The notes: a model not told the origin generated them from the sequence alone. Positions 1-44,235 are shown, numbered from the stretch's first letter. The stretch is DNA of 64,000 nucleotides from Amorphochlora amoebiformis (GCA_054601695.1 BAAHQB010000467.1:1-64000), one strand, 5' to 3'. Program-made: numbers and translations.

Positions 1-12
1 TATGGTCATATT

Positions 13-72
<60 letters not shown>

Positions 73-79
73 TATTATT

Positions 80-132
<53 letters not shown>

Positions 133-155
133 AGGTGGTTTAATCACATAATATA

Positions 156-223
<68 letters not shown>

Positions 224-231
224 TATACATG

Positions 232-267
<36 letters not shown>

Positions 268-272
268 TTATT

Positions 273-314
<42 letters not shown>

Positions 315-410
315 GTGTGTGTGTGTGTATTTATACATATATATTAATACATATTTACATATGAATCGAAGAGTACTCAATCACATTTCATATGGTAACA
401 TCACTATATG

Positions 411-462
<52 letters not shown>

Positions 463-568
463 ATATAATATAATATATACATGTATACATACATATTATT
501 AGATGTATATTATATATATATTTATATATATACATATATATATATATATAAAGTTATATATATATTAG
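1..568. repeat. (TA)n simple sequence, left edge
   Basis: Almost pure (TA)n with short (GT)n and (ATTT)n interruptions. The only complex sequence is about 361-410. It contains a possible 23-nt exon on the + strand, AG at 368-369 and GT after 392, readable in a phase that fits the exon starting at 569. It is too short to call firmly. Confidence 0.85.
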
Positions 569-4882
<4,314 letters not shown>

Positions 4883-5972
4883 GAAATATACTCTGATCAA
4901 GTAAACACACGATGTCAACACAATGTCTACAGATATACAGATGAGCCTAAAATTTGAAAAATGGATCATCGCTATGCTAGTATGCTCCAGTCATTGATTT
5001 TCGTTTTTGAGCTAATGGTTGTAACACGTTACCAGCAAGATTCATACTCTAGAACTAGCTGATTTGCATTGATGCGATCAGTATGCCAATTTCCTGGATT
5101 ACCAACCCTCCCATTACTATGTAAAGAATACAAATAAGGTTGCGATTTGTGGTGGAGTGGGAGGGTACCACCACATGCACACTACACCATTACAACTTAA
5201 CCCCACAATACATCAAACTCAAGAACCGTTGTTGTTGTGATTCTTATTCACTGATAACTCCAAGCTCAACTATATTATGCACATGCTACTGACTAGTTGA
5301 AATTGAGTCCCGCCACGCGCAGTTAAATACAATGCACGCGAAATCTTTTAGAGTAGAATTTCCAGACTTGGCCCGAGCTAGCGAGAGTACACTGCCTCGG
5401 AGTTGAGTCCATTCTAACCTGGTGGAACTCAAAGAGAGAGAGAGAGAAGCTCACCAGTTGAGAAGAAATTCATAGTTATAAACAGCAGTTCTAGTATCTT
5501 TCCAGACCTTCGGATTAGGTTTAGAGGTTGGTTTCTGAGAGGGGGGGGGGTGGGGGGTGAGAAGGGGGGGGGGGGGGAAGGGGAGAGATAGAATTCGGAA
5601 GAGGACATGTATCTAAGCAGATATAAACTCATCCCGGCATCTAGTTTTGTACACCTATCTACAATTTGAGTATATACTAGATATATGTCTAGTATGTACA
5701 TGTGTAGCCGCAAATCTGAAATATCTAGAATATGTATGATTGTGGTTTCAGACATATGTCAAGTATATCTAGTATATACATCCGTAACTGTGTTTTTTGG
5801 GAGCATGGTTCGATTTCTTTTTTCTTTATTTTTTTTTTTTTTGGAATTTTTTTTTTTTTTTATATTTTTTTTTTTTTGGTTTTTGACATATTTTTTTTGT
5901 TTTTTGTTTTTTGTTTTCTCTTTTTTATTTGTTTTTTTTTTTGTTTTTTTTTTTTGAATTTTACATATTCTA

Positions 5973-6023
<51 letters not shown>

Positions 6024-6044
6024 TATATTTATGCATACATATAC

Positions 6045-6101
<57 letters not shown>

Positions 6102-6186
6102 GGTATATACATATATACATACATATACAGACGAATCCATATCCTAACATAATCATAAAACCCTGCCCGTCTATATATATGTATAC

Positions 6187-6224
<38 letters not shown>

Positions 6225-6399
6225 CGTATACTAACATACTCATAAAACTCTATCCGTCTAAATCAACCCCATTATCCCTCTCACCTCCACCCGAAAAAAA
6301 AAAAAATTAAAATATTTCCGAATCTCACAATCCCCCCCCCCCCCCCCGGGAATTATTTCACAATACCTCTCTCCCCCCCCCCCCCCCTGGGAATTTATT
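4883..6399. other. Intergenic region between convergent genes
   Basis: The first 500 bp after the stop codon are ordinary complex sequence with no open frame I would call. Then come G-runs (about 5540-5580), a T-rich homopolymer block (about 5815-5955), (TA)n, and three C-runs (about 6330-6422). No RNA gene or further exon was recognised. Confidence 0.6.

Positions 6400-6423
<24 letters not shown>
6329..6423. repeat. Three C-homopolymer runs with copied gene tail
   Basis: Runs of 11 or more C are separated by near-identical linkers (GGGAATTATTTCACAAT). Each linker plus run is a copy of the last codons and stop of the gene on the minus strand. The rightmost copy is the one in frame with the final exon at 6400-6501. 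Confidence 0.75.
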
Positions 6424-11133
<4,710 letters not shown>

Positions 11134-11328
11134 CGGGTCCTTGCGAAGTTTGTGGAGATTTTCCGAGAAAACATGGAATTATACACGAATAGGGGGGTTT
11201 AGGCAGCGCATATACCTGCCATTCTCCTGAGAGCTTGACTTAGTCCATAGCGCCTCGGACTCGCAACTGACCCCTACTCACATCATCGACTGTAAGCGGT
11301 CTGGAAAACCCCGGGAAGATGAAATAAG

Positions 11329-12166
11329 GGGGGTTTCGCGACCTCCACATATCGATTTCTCTTAATTTTTTTCCTTGGTTTGGAAAGGTTGAATTCAAAA
11401 GAGGGTAGCTCGGACCGGAAATTGGCGGGGCGAGGCTAGAGTTCTGAGCCGGTACGGGCTGGGGGAGGAGTACGCGGCGAAAATGCATGTGGAAAGGAGA
11501 GGTAGACGGGCCAGGTGGGTCGGCATGCCTCCGTGAAATTGCCGAGGGTCACTTGTGACAATGACAGCAGACGGATCTTCGAATCTAAGATATATAGATA
11601 TCTCATATAGATATATGGGATTAACATATCGAGGAATGGATATCTAGATATTAAATTTAGTTATCTTTGATATGTACATGCCAACACGCGAAAATTTGGA
11701 TTCCGTGGGTGCCGGGGGGACGCAAGCAACTTCGTCCTTGGGTATCGTCGGGCGAAAATGGATGGAAAGGAGGTTTTATATTCGTAACAAAATCGTTTAG
11801 AATTATGTTCCGATAGAATATTTCCTTTTTGTCTACCACTTTTTTCCACGAGAAGTAGCTCCAAGCACCCAGAACGGCTCCCGCGAAATCTTCTTCACAG
11901 ATCTGGTCATTTGGTTGGAAAAAGTGACATTCTACGTGTTTCAGGCTACGAGGCGGCAAGAGGAACTGTCCTGGATTCAGGATCGGCCTGCGGAAGAAAT
12001 CGTTAGAACGTCACTGACAAATGAGCGAGACCTTGTCATGATATTGAGGTAAACAGCTCCGTCTCCTCTTTGCTATGATTGTCTCTACCTCTATCTTCCT
12101 GTCTCTATTCTCTCCTCTCTCTCTAGAGATGTTGTGAAAATAAAAAATCGGCTCTGGGAGGATTAG
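11329..12166 (+). CDS. Unknown protein, compact introns, 5' end not seen
   Basis: Exons 11329-11404, 11661-11704, 11801-12048 and 12127-12166 (TAG stop), all phase-matched, giving 135 residues. The large exon reads [13 protein letters not shown], then [18 protein letters not shown] and a charged tail with [13 protein letters not shown]. The first exon has a short hydrophobic stretch ([10 protein letters not shown]). Its last intron is only 78 bp with an excellent pyrimidine tract before TCTCTAG, and the second is 96 bp. These look like the ancestral intron size in this genome, before (TA)n inflation. The first visible exon begins after AAATAAG with no Met, so an upstream exon is expected. No family recognised. 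Long open frames on the other strand over this region are shadows. Confidence 0.7.
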
Positions 12167-12805
<639 letters not shown>

Positions 12806-13092
12806 CTATTGCGAAAAATTAATACCATTTTTCGATAGTATTATTTCTATTGCGAAAAAATAAAACAATATTTCGATGTCAGGGTCTTCGAGCGCACTAG
12901 CGCGCCAGATGGCGTGTGTAAGGTATATTTATATTTGTATGTAATAATGTATGTATGTATATATACATATATACTATATTTAATATTTAAAAACGACACC
13001 CTAAGAGCATAGGAATTTATATGACAAATTAACATTCATATACACTAAAACATGCAGTTACTACAAATTTGCTGAAAAAACAAATTATATCC

Positions 13093-13144
<52 letters not shown>

Positions 13145-13154
13145 TATCTCTATT

Positions 13155-13191
<37 letters not shown>

Positions 13192-13334
13192 TTATTATTA
13201 TTACTCTTATTACATACACTAATTTTGGCCTATTGGAACTCTTAGGGATACCACAGTTATACCCACCATAAACTATATACATTATATATATACTCTTAGG
13301 GATACCACAGTTATACCCACCATAAACTATATAC

Positions 13335-13374
<40 letters not shown>

Positions 13375-13438
13375 TATATAGGGTTATGTGTTGTATTACT
13401 CTTAGGGTTACCACAGTTATACCCACTCTATATATATT

Positions 13439-13501
<63 letters not shown>

Positions 13502-13737
13502 TATATATTCTTAGGGTTAGGGTTAGAATTATTGTGCTTTGTCTGCACGTGAATCTGAAATATATATAACATCTAACCTCAAGGACCTTTAACCGTTCTA
13601 TTATAGAAACATTAACCCATGTCTTTCCCTAACCCTAACCCTCACCCTAACCCTAACCCTAACCCTAACCCTAACCCTAACCCTAGCGTTGTAGCCCCAC
13701 ACTGTGGGGGAGTCAATGGTCCTCGGACTAAGACATG
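12806..13737 (-). CDS. Unknown protein with a telomere-repeat intron, 5' end not seen
   Basis: Exons in transcript order: 13737-13682, 13628-13578, 13272-13220, 12896-12806 (TAG stop). Phases match at all three joins. Readable pieces are [49 protein letters not shown] and a terminal [20 protein letters not shown]. The last is hydrophobic enough for a membrane anchor. The intron at 13629-13681 consists only of TTAGGG-type repeat on the sense strand. Two copies of the third exon's acceptor side (13280-13335 and 13400-13435) lie in the adjacent intron. No family recognised; the upstream exon is not identified. Confidence 0.62.
13629..13681 (-). repeat. 53-bp intron made only of TTAGGG repeats
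   Basis: Sense strand reads GTTAGG repeated, one variant unit, ending GTTAG. GT and AG both come from the repeat itself. The flanking exons (YNAR before, GKTWV after) are in phase 0. Confidence 0.68.
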
Positions 13738-15554
<1,817 letters not shown>

Positions 15555-15689
15555 TATACATATATCTTAACCATACACATACATATATCTTAAACCAAGA
15601 CATATCCAACCTATCGAAGTATACATATATCCTATTCATATAACTGGAAAATCGATCGTGAAAAATAGAATTTCGCCCAGAAATATAGC

Positions 15690-15985
15690 GCATAATTAAA
15701 ACTGAATTAAAAATTCATCTCATGCATCACGTGACCTCGCGGATGCAACCCGATGAAGAGTGTTGGTATTCATCGAAATAGATAGCGCAAAATTAAAAAA
15801 ACTGAATTAAAAAATTCATCGCATGCATCACGTGACCTCGCGGATTCACCCCGATGAAGGGTGTTGGTATTCATCGAAATAGATAGCGCAAAATTAAAAA
15901 AACTGAATTAAAAAATTCATCTCATGCATCACGTGACGTCGCGGATGCACCCCGATGAAGAGAAGGGCGTAGGTCTTCATCGATG
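15690..15985. repeat. Three tandem copies of a ~101-bp unit with CACGTG
   Basis: Units begin near 15691, 15790 and 15892. Each contains GCATCACGTGAC, then CGCGGAT.CA.CCCGATGAAG and TATTCATCGAAATAGATAGCGC. Each holds a short open frame starting ATGCATCACGTGAC, but the first two end after 19 codons. Confidence 0.85.
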
Positions 15986-16024
15986 GGAGAATGAGCATGA
16001 ACTGGAGACTGTGTTAGTATAGAG

Positions 16025-16084
16025 TAGCGGAGACATCCACACGTGTGATACACGTGTGATACACGTGTGATGAAGTATAAAAGC
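16025..16084 (+). promoter_or_regulatory. Possible promoter: three ACACGTGTGAT boxes and a TATA box
   Basis: Three head-to-tail ACACGTGTGAT elements (about 16038-16070) each contain the palindrome CACGTG and are followed 7-10 bp later by TATAAAAG (about 16076). Three more CACGTG cores lie in the 101-bp repeats just upstream. CACGTG is the usual core for bHLH/bZIP-type factors. The gene it would drive is not clear; no convincing first exon was found downstream. Confidence 0.4.
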
Positions 16085-16272
16085 GTATGTGAGTAGTCGG
16101 TAGCATACTTGTTTGCGCCTATCCTTCCATGCTTAAGAGCGCGACATGAGCTGAACCTTGAAAAACACACAAACACACATAATAACCCAATCCAATGCAT
16201 TCATTAGACAGCTTCCTATCTCACTCAATATATCGCTATGTAGTGATGTATGTCTATATATGTGTATGTATG

Positions 16273-16345
<73 letters not shown>

Positions 16346-16399
16346 CACATATATATATGTATGTGTGTGTGTGTGTATATGTATGTACATGTATGTATA

Positions 16400-16435
<36 letters not shown>

Positions 16436-16545
16436 TCTATGTATATGTATGTATATGTATGTGTATGTATGTATATGTATATATAATATATATATTTTAG
16501 TGTGTGTATTTAGTGCGTGTGTGTATTGTATAAATAAATTTATAC

Positions 16546-16576
<31 letters not shown>

Positions 16577-16647
16577 GATATATATGCATATACACATATA
16601 TTAAATATAACATAGATGTAACCATCGCTAAATACGTCGACATGGTA

Positions 16648-17525
16648 ACCTTAACCCTAACCCTAACCCTAACGCTAACCCTAACCCTAATCCTAACCCT
16701 AATCCTAACCCTAACCCTAACCCTAACCTTTACCCTTAACCCTAACACTAGCTCTAATCCTAATTATAGCTCAAAACTTTGTCCTGACCCTCTAAGCCTA
16801 AGACTAATCTTAATCCTAATTATAACTCTACATTTACCTTAAACCCTCTAAAAGCCTAAGCCTAATCTTAATCCTAATTATAACTCTAAATTTACCTTAA
16901 CCCCCTAAGCCTAAGACTAATCTTAATCCTAATTATAACTCTAACACTAATACTCTAACCCTCTAAGCCTAAGCCTAACCTTAATCCAAATCATAAATCT
17001 AAATTTACCTTAACCCTCTAAGCCTAAGCCTAATCTTAATCCTAATTATAACTCTAACATTGATACTAGCCCTCTAAGCCTAAGCCTAACCTTAATCCAA
17101 ATTATAAATCTAAATTTACCTTAACCCTCTAAGCCTAAGCCTAATCTTAATCCTAATTATAACTCTAACATTCATACTAACCCTCTAAGCCTAAGCCTAA
17201 CCTCAATCCAAATCATAACTTTAAATTTACCTTAACTCTCTAAGCCTAAGCCTAATCTTAATCCTAATTATAACTCCAGCCTTTATAACTATCACTCTAA
17301 CCTTAATCCTAACCCTCTAAGCCTAAGCCTAGTCATAATCCTAACTGTAACTCTTAACCCTAACCCTCTAATAGTCTAATCCTAACCTTAATCCTAATGA
17401 TAACTCTGACCCTAACCCTAAGATAGTCTAAGCGTAACCTTAATCCTAATGATAACTCTGACCCTAACCCTCTAATAGTCTAATCCTAACATCTGACCTT
17501 AACCCTCTAATAGTCGGATTCTAAC
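16648..17525. repeat. Degenerate CCCTAA-derived array
   Basis: Starts as regular CCCTAA units and decays into a 45-90-bp higher-order repeat. The recurring core is CTCTAAGCCTAAGCCTAA followed by TCTTAATCCTAATTATAAC. This looks like an old interstitial telomere tract that has diverged and then been amplified. Confidence 0.85.
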
Positions 17526-17555
17526 GCAGATAGTGAAGGCATGTACCCCTATAAG

Positions 17556-17612
17556 CACTTTTAGTGGCTACCATATGTTTCTTAAGCATCTCTATAGATC
17601 ACTTCAGGAAAG
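17556..17612 (+). CDS. Isolated exon candidate (HMFLKHLYRSLQE)
   Basis: 57 bp between TATAAG and GTTAGG, open in one frame. Two degraded copies of its 3' end (17733-17770 and 17925-17950) sit in the following (TA)n, the same pattern seen at certain exons. It may belong to the gene ending at 20034, but its phase does not join the exon at 19024 directly, so an exon is missing or the link is wrong. Confidence 0.35.
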
Positions 17613-17639
17613 GTTAGGAAGATATATACATCTATATAT

Positions 17640-20034
<2,395 letters not shown>

Positions 20035-20305
20035 AGTCAAACCTAACCCTAACACTAACCCTAACCCTAACCACCCTAACCCTAACCCTAACCCTAACCC
20101 TAACCCTAACCCTAACCGTAACCGCTAATCCTTGCTAATCTAAACCTAACCCTAACCCTAACCCTAACCCTAACCCTAACCCTAACCCTAATCCTGACCC
20201 TAACCGTCACAGGCTAATCCTCGCTAACCTAACCCTAGCCTTAACGCTAACCCTAACCTTACCCTAACCCTAACCCTAACCCTAACCCTAACCCTAACCC
20301 TAACC
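20035..20305. repeat. CCCTAA array with two non-telomeric islands
   Basis: Regular CCCTAA units interrupted at about 20118-20142 and 20205-20250 by a related 30-bp segment (GCTAATCC.TGCTAA). The array lies between the stop codons of two convergent genes. Confidence 0.85.
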
Positions 20306-20389
20306 CTAAGGCTGTTCAGAGAGTGTTTCTTCCTAGCACGCGATCTGCGGCCATACCTAACCCTTACTCTACACAAATTCATAAGTATG

Positions 20390-20449
<60 letters not shown>

Positions 20450-20512
20450 GCTGTGATAGAATCCAGAGGTAAGTTTGTATGGATGTATGTGTAAATATAT
20501 TTATATATGTAG

Positions 20513-20544
<32 letters not shown>

Positions 20545-20592
20545 TCATATATAAATATACATATATATATATATATATATATGTAATTATAT

Positions 20593-20679
<87 letters not shown>

Positions 20680-20711
20680 TTCAAGTTTATGTTATATGCA
20701 TATATATATAG

Positions 20712-20746
<35 letters not shown>

Positions 20747-20781
20747 CCATGTATATAATTATATATTATAATATATATAAT

Positions 20782-20870
<89 letters not shown>

Positions 20871-20930
20871 CCCCCACATTGATGTATGTAAATATATATA
20901 CACACACACGCACACACACACATATATATA

Positions 20931-20962
<32 letters not shown>

Positions 20963-21011
20963 AGCTACATCGAAGCCAAGGCTAACCCTCCTGTCGACAC
21001 AAAACCTCTAA

Positions 21012-21057
<46 letters not shown>

Positions 21058-21117
21058 ACATATATATATATATATGTATATATATATATGTATATTATAT
21101 CATTTAAAAACAAATCA

Positions 21118-21153
<36 letters not shown>

Positions 21154-21720
21154 TTGTATGTATATATATATATATATATAGATGTATATGTATATATAGA
21201 TACACATATACATGTATATGTACATATATATACATGTATACATACACCCCTTCCAAACTGAATACAAAGGCCTGAGTAACAGCTTTACTCCCTAAACCCT
21301 AACCCTAACCCTAACCCTAACCCTAACCCCAATCCTATCCCTAACCCTAACCCTAACCCTAACCCTAACCCTAACCCTAACCCTAAACCTACATTTACAA
21401 AATCATACCTATTACTTGCGCTAGTTGAACCCTAACCCTAACCCTAACCCCAATCCTATCCCTAACCCTAACCCTAACCCTAACCCTAACCCTAACCCTA
21501 ACCCTACATTTACAAAATCATACCTATTACTTGCGCTAGTTGAACTTAACCCTTACCCTAACCCTAAACCCGAACCCTAACCCTAACCTTAACCCGACGC
21601 CCTAACCCCAACCCTAACCCTAACCCTAGCCCTAACCCTAACCCTAGATTTACGAAATTACACCCATTACTTGCATTAGAAAATATGAAAACAATTTGAA
21701 AATTGGAGTTAACCCAAACC
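20306..21720 (-). CDS. Unknown protein with telomere-array introns, 5' end not seen
   Basis: Exons in transcript order: 21720-21664, 21291-21248, 21007-20969, 20332-20306 (TAG). All joins keep phase. Sequence: [15 protein letters not shown] (hydrophobic), [35 protein letters not shown] and stop. The first intron (21292-21663) is a CCCTAA array containing two copies of the upstream exon's end plus donor. The acceptor GTTTAG of that intron is itself a telomere-type unit. The upstream edge of the first exon also abuts telomere repeats. No family recognised. Confidence 0.52.
21292..21663 (-). repeat. Telomere-array intron with embedded exon-end copies
   Basis: CCCTAA units on the plus strand, interrupted at about 21388-21430 and 21507-21545 by copies of the segment CATTACTTGC... 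that ends the exon at 21664, donor included. Each copy plus its telomere block forms a ~130-bp unit. Confidence 0.75.
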
Positions 21721-21835
21721 CTAACCCCAACCCTAACCCTAACCCTAGCCCTAACCCTAAACCTAGATTTACGAAATTACACCTAACCCTAACCCTAACC
21801 CTAACCCTAACCCTAACCCTAACCCTAACCCTGAG
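21721..21835. repeat. CCCTAA tract between divergent genes
   Basis: Regular CCCTAA units with one interruption (21760-21785). The tract ends 50 bp before the first ATG of the plus-strand gene and abuts the first visible exon of the minus-strand gene. Confidence 0.85.
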
Positions 21836-21885
21836 AAGACGAAAAGAGAAGAGGAGATTACGAGAATAAGGATTCCAAGAGAAGT

Positions 21886-24790
<2,905 letters not shown>

Positions 24791-24987
24791 ATAGATCCAG
24801 CTCCGGTGAGGAAAGTAAGGCTTTTCAAAAATGTTTTTTAACAGCTCAAATTCAACAACGCTAAGGCTTGTGGAAATACTAGACCGAAAAATATATATAT
24901 TTTTTTTCTACTGCTGCATGCGCGCGCACGCATGCGCATGACTTGTACGATAGTTAGTTGTATCCCACCTGGGTTACTCTCTATTTA

Positions 24988-31270
<6,283 letters not shown>

Positions 31271-31339
31271 CACGCCCTCGCTGTCCTTCCGCTCGTCTGA
31301 GGTATCCACGTGGACGCCTCGGCAATCGCTACAGGGTTC

Positions 31340-31502
31340 GGGTTTGGATTAGCGGTCGCGTGTATACGCATTCCTGTTATCTTTTTCTCTCTCTTGTCTG
31401 TCTCTCTCTCTCTCTGTTTTTTTTTTTTTCTCTTTTTTCCCCTTTTTTTTTTTTTTTTCGGGTTTTTTTTTGCTCTGTGATTTATTTCGAGTCGTTTTTG
31501 GG

Positions 31503-31542
<40 letters not shown>

Positions 31543-31821
31543 TGTTTCGTTTTTTTTTTTTTTTTTTCTCAATTTTCTTTTTTTTTTCCACACCCCCCCC
31601 CCCCCCCTCTCTTTCCTCTCTTTCGTGTTTTTTTTTTTTATTTATCTCTTCGTTATCAATGTTGTTTACTTTCTTTCCCTACCCCTTGCTCTCTCCCTTT
31701 TTGTTCGTTTTTTTTTTCTCACTCTGTTGTATCCAACCTGTTTCGGTTTCCGCTCACCACCTCTCCTATATATATATATGTATATAAATATCTGTATATG
31801 TTAATGTATATGTAATACTAT

Positions 31822-31886
<65 letters not shown>

Positions 31887-31898
31887 TTAAATATGTAC

Positions 31899-31930
<32 letters not shown>

Positions 31931-32489
31931 TTGTGCGTGTGCCTATGTATTTCTCCCTCCCTCACTTTGCAAAGTAGAATATGTAAACATATATGACATC
32001 TAATCTACTTATACCTAAACATACATTTAAATACAAAAAAAAAACTTATGTAACATATATTACATCTATTTTATACCTATACGTTTAAATACAAAAGAAA
32101 AGCTATGTAAACATATATTACATCTATTTTATACCTAAACATACATTTAAATACAAAAAAAAAAGCTGTATAAACATATATAACATCTATTTTATACCTA
32201 TAACATACATTTAAATACAAAAAAAAACTTATGTAAGCTTATATTACATCTATTTTATACCTACAACATACATTTAAATACAAAAAAAAAAGCTATGTAT
32301 ACACAATATATATATATATAATACCTATATTTACATTTACATACACATAAACATAAAATACACATATATATACACCTCATATACACACATACACAACATA
32401 CATCAGCATAGTTAGATATAAGCCTATTTACAGCTAGGGGTTTGGAACTATGATGAAAGGTGTTAACCTGAATTTTGCGGGAGATTCAG
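31340..32489. repeat. Intergenic homopolymers, (TA)n and a 62-bp tandem repeat
   Basis: T- and C-homopolymer runs (31419-31640), then (TA)n. From about 31985 to 32300 there are five copies of a ~62-bp unit: ACATATATTACATCTATTTT, ATACCTA, then ATACATTTAAATACAAAAAA and a GCTATGTA link. No gene seen up to 32420. Confidence 0.75.
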
Positions 32490-33165
32490 CTTGGAGTCTC
32501 GAGTTGTGAGAGGAGATGAAGGGGACAGGTTGGACGTTGGAGAAAACACAGCTTCGCTTCTCACTTTGCAAACAGGGGGGGTTACCCTGTTTGTGAGTAT
32601 TTACGTTAAAAAAAAATACACAGCTGTGTACTATTTTTTTAAAAAAAAAAAAAAAAAAAACACATTTTATGCAGGAAATGTATCTGTATACATCTCACAT
32701 ATATGCCATATCTACACGCATACAACCACCCCACCCCACCCCGAAAAATTCCCCCCCCCCCCCCCCCCCCGAAAACATACGTCGATGACGGCCTAGACAT
32801 CCCAAAGCTCGTCCGTGACCCCCCCCCGGCTTCTTTCCCAACAAGACCAGCCCTTCTCATCTTCTCACCCCCGCAAAGAGTTCGATCACTCATCCCTTTC
32901 TGCATTTGAAAGGAACTCATATCCGACGTACAGGTCCCCGCAGCCGTGGTTGCTGTCGTCGTGGAGGTTTGGATGGGATTCTTGTCCGATTTCGCAGACT
33001 TGGGACCTCTGATTGATGCCGAGGACGTGCCGTTTGCCGGAGGTTTTGAGGCCTTGGGCCGGAGATGGGATAGGCTTGTGGAAGAGTTTCCTAAGGCGCC
33101 CGGGAAGATAGAGGAGATGTTGCCGAGGCCCGCGGAGCGGTTTGGGTTGCGAGAATTTGGGCTGG
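32490..33165 (+). CDS. Unknown protein, two good exons and an uncertain middle
   Basis: Exon 32490-32592 reads [18 protein letters not shown] and ends at a perfect GTGAGT donor. Exon 32934-33165 reads [20 protein letters not shown], then [20 protein letters not shown], and also ends in GTGAGT. Between them, around 32782-32812, [10 protein letters not shown] is open and could join the second exon in phase 0. However, the link to the first exon crosses poly-A and poly-C runs whose lengths decide the frame. The minus strand is open too over 32934-33165, but in the Ser/Thr/Ala-rich way typical of antisense to GC-rich coding DNA. No family recognised; both ends open. Confidence 0.48.
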
Positions 33166-36778
<3,613 letters not shown>

Positions 36779-37035
36779 TGAGTCGCCGCGCGTGCAGCGC
36801 GCTTGGTGACTGTGGTGAATTTTTCCAACAAAGGCGGAATCTCCGGAACCTTGAGAACAATTTTTATTTTTTTTTCGGAACCCAGGAGAATATTATGTGA
36901 CGTTACGCATAATTACAACAGTTTGCGTGACATAGCGTCATGTCATGCAGCGAATATCTGTCAACTATACTATATTATATTCACATAACAAAAATAGGAT
37001 ATCCTTATTTCTGACACCCTTCAGCACGTGTCACC
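36779..37035. promoter_or_regulatory. 257-bp divergent promoter region
   Basis: Lies between the start codons of the minus-strand membrane protein and the plus-strand CIA30 gene. It contains no long (TA)n, unlike most non-coding sequence here. No TATA box or known motif stands out. Confidence 0.45.
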
Positions 37036-42699
<5,664 letters not shown>

Positions 42700-42983
42700 A
42701 GATCAGATCAGTATTGCCATGATGTCGACAGCAACCTCGAGTAGCCTATATGCACTTTGTAGGTCGTGTATCTAGTGTGCGTTTGTAGTGTTTGTTGTTT
42801 GTCATTTGTACGCTTGCTAATTGTTAACATTGGTGGAAATTGTTGTGCGTGTATGAAAATTGTGTGATCATTGTATTCTCCTTTTTTCTTTTTTTATATA
42901 TTGTACAATTGCACGGACAGATTTGATATATTGGGAAAATGGCGCTACGATTAAAAGAATATGTTATATGATATATATGTATG

Positions 42984-43030
<47 letters not shown>

Positions 43031-43582
43031 TATATCTAGATATATGCACATACACACACATATACATATATACATATATTATATATATCTAGTATATACA
43101 TATATTTATATATACAATTGCGCTTAGGCCCACTTAAATAATAGTAAGATAACGTTCTAGCGTTAAGTATAATCATCAACTCAATGATTCAGTAGGCTGC
43201 TTTAATTATATTGATAACCTAGTCTTGAGCACTAGATATAATTCAATATCCAGTAAAACGATCTGATTATCAATGTTTATCATGCATGCGCACTGGCCTG
43301 AGTCTAGTGAGTGTCACAAGTGTCATCTAGGTCATACTAGTCATAGAACCTAGAGAACTTAGACTAGTCTCTAGAGTCTAGTAGTAGAGTCAAGTTGTTT
43401 TGTATTACGTCAAAGTCACAAGTAAAGCTGCTCTATCAGTCTATTTTCTAGTATTTGCAAGCTCTACTACCTCTAGGATATCCAGTGATTATATTATTTT
43501 TTTAAAAAAGTCAAAATCAATGCCGCAAGAGAGAGAAAAATTACTCCAAGGAAAGGGAGAGTAGTAACACTGGAACATACAG
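42700..43582. other. Intergenic, complex AT-rich sequence
   Basis: The CIA30 3' flank (42700-42960) is T/G-rich with a possible AATAAA-like end only weakly visible. 43100-43500 contains many CTAG/TAGT motifs (ACTAGTC, TCTAGTA). No exon recognised. Confidence 0.5.
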
Positions 43583-43669
43583 ACGGAAGAGAGGGATCTC
43601 GAGAGATATTTCGAGGAATTGAGGGCTGATTTAAGCGGAGGCCTTGGCGTCGTCAAGAAGAGGCTTCAG
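43583..43669 (+). CDS. Isolated 29-codon exon candidate
   Basis: Bounded by CATACAG and GTAGCTGG and open in phase 0: [18 protein letters not shown] then LGVVKKRLQ. Composition is typical of a soluble helix. An ATG frame 70 bp upstream (MPQEREKLLQGKGE) is in the same frame but is separated by TAG TAA. No partner exon was found before the convergent gene that ends at 44348. It could be a gene remnant. Confidence 0.4.
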
Positions 43670-43685
43670 GTAGCTGGTATATATG

Positions 43686-43728
<43 letters not shown>

Positions 43729-43801
43729 TATGTGTATTCATACACATGGCATATCTTTATATTTATATAAATTCAACATATATGGATACATACATACATA
43801 C

Positions 43802-43849
<48 letters not shown>

Positions 43850-43879
43850 TCAACATATATGGATACATACATACATATG

Positions 43880-43941
<62 letters not shown>

Positions 43942-44010
43942 TAAATACACATATACACATACATACACATATATAATATTTATATCTGTACACTTTAAAT
44001 ACACACACAC

Positions 44011-44043
<33 letters not shown>

Positions 44044-44054
44044 TACTTGTATAT

Positions 44055-44108
<54 letters not shown>

Positions 44109-44235
44109 TATATATATGTATATATATACATATAATAGATATAATTATGTATATATATATATATATATATATTTGTAAATATAAAATATACGAATACCAT
44201 ACATATGTATACATACAGCTAATATGTATTATATA

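Noticed and set aside
11657-11959. 100-codon minus-strand frame
   Set aside because: Overlaps the plus-strand exons 11661-12048, which are supported by phase, a strong pyrimidine tract and a terminal exon.
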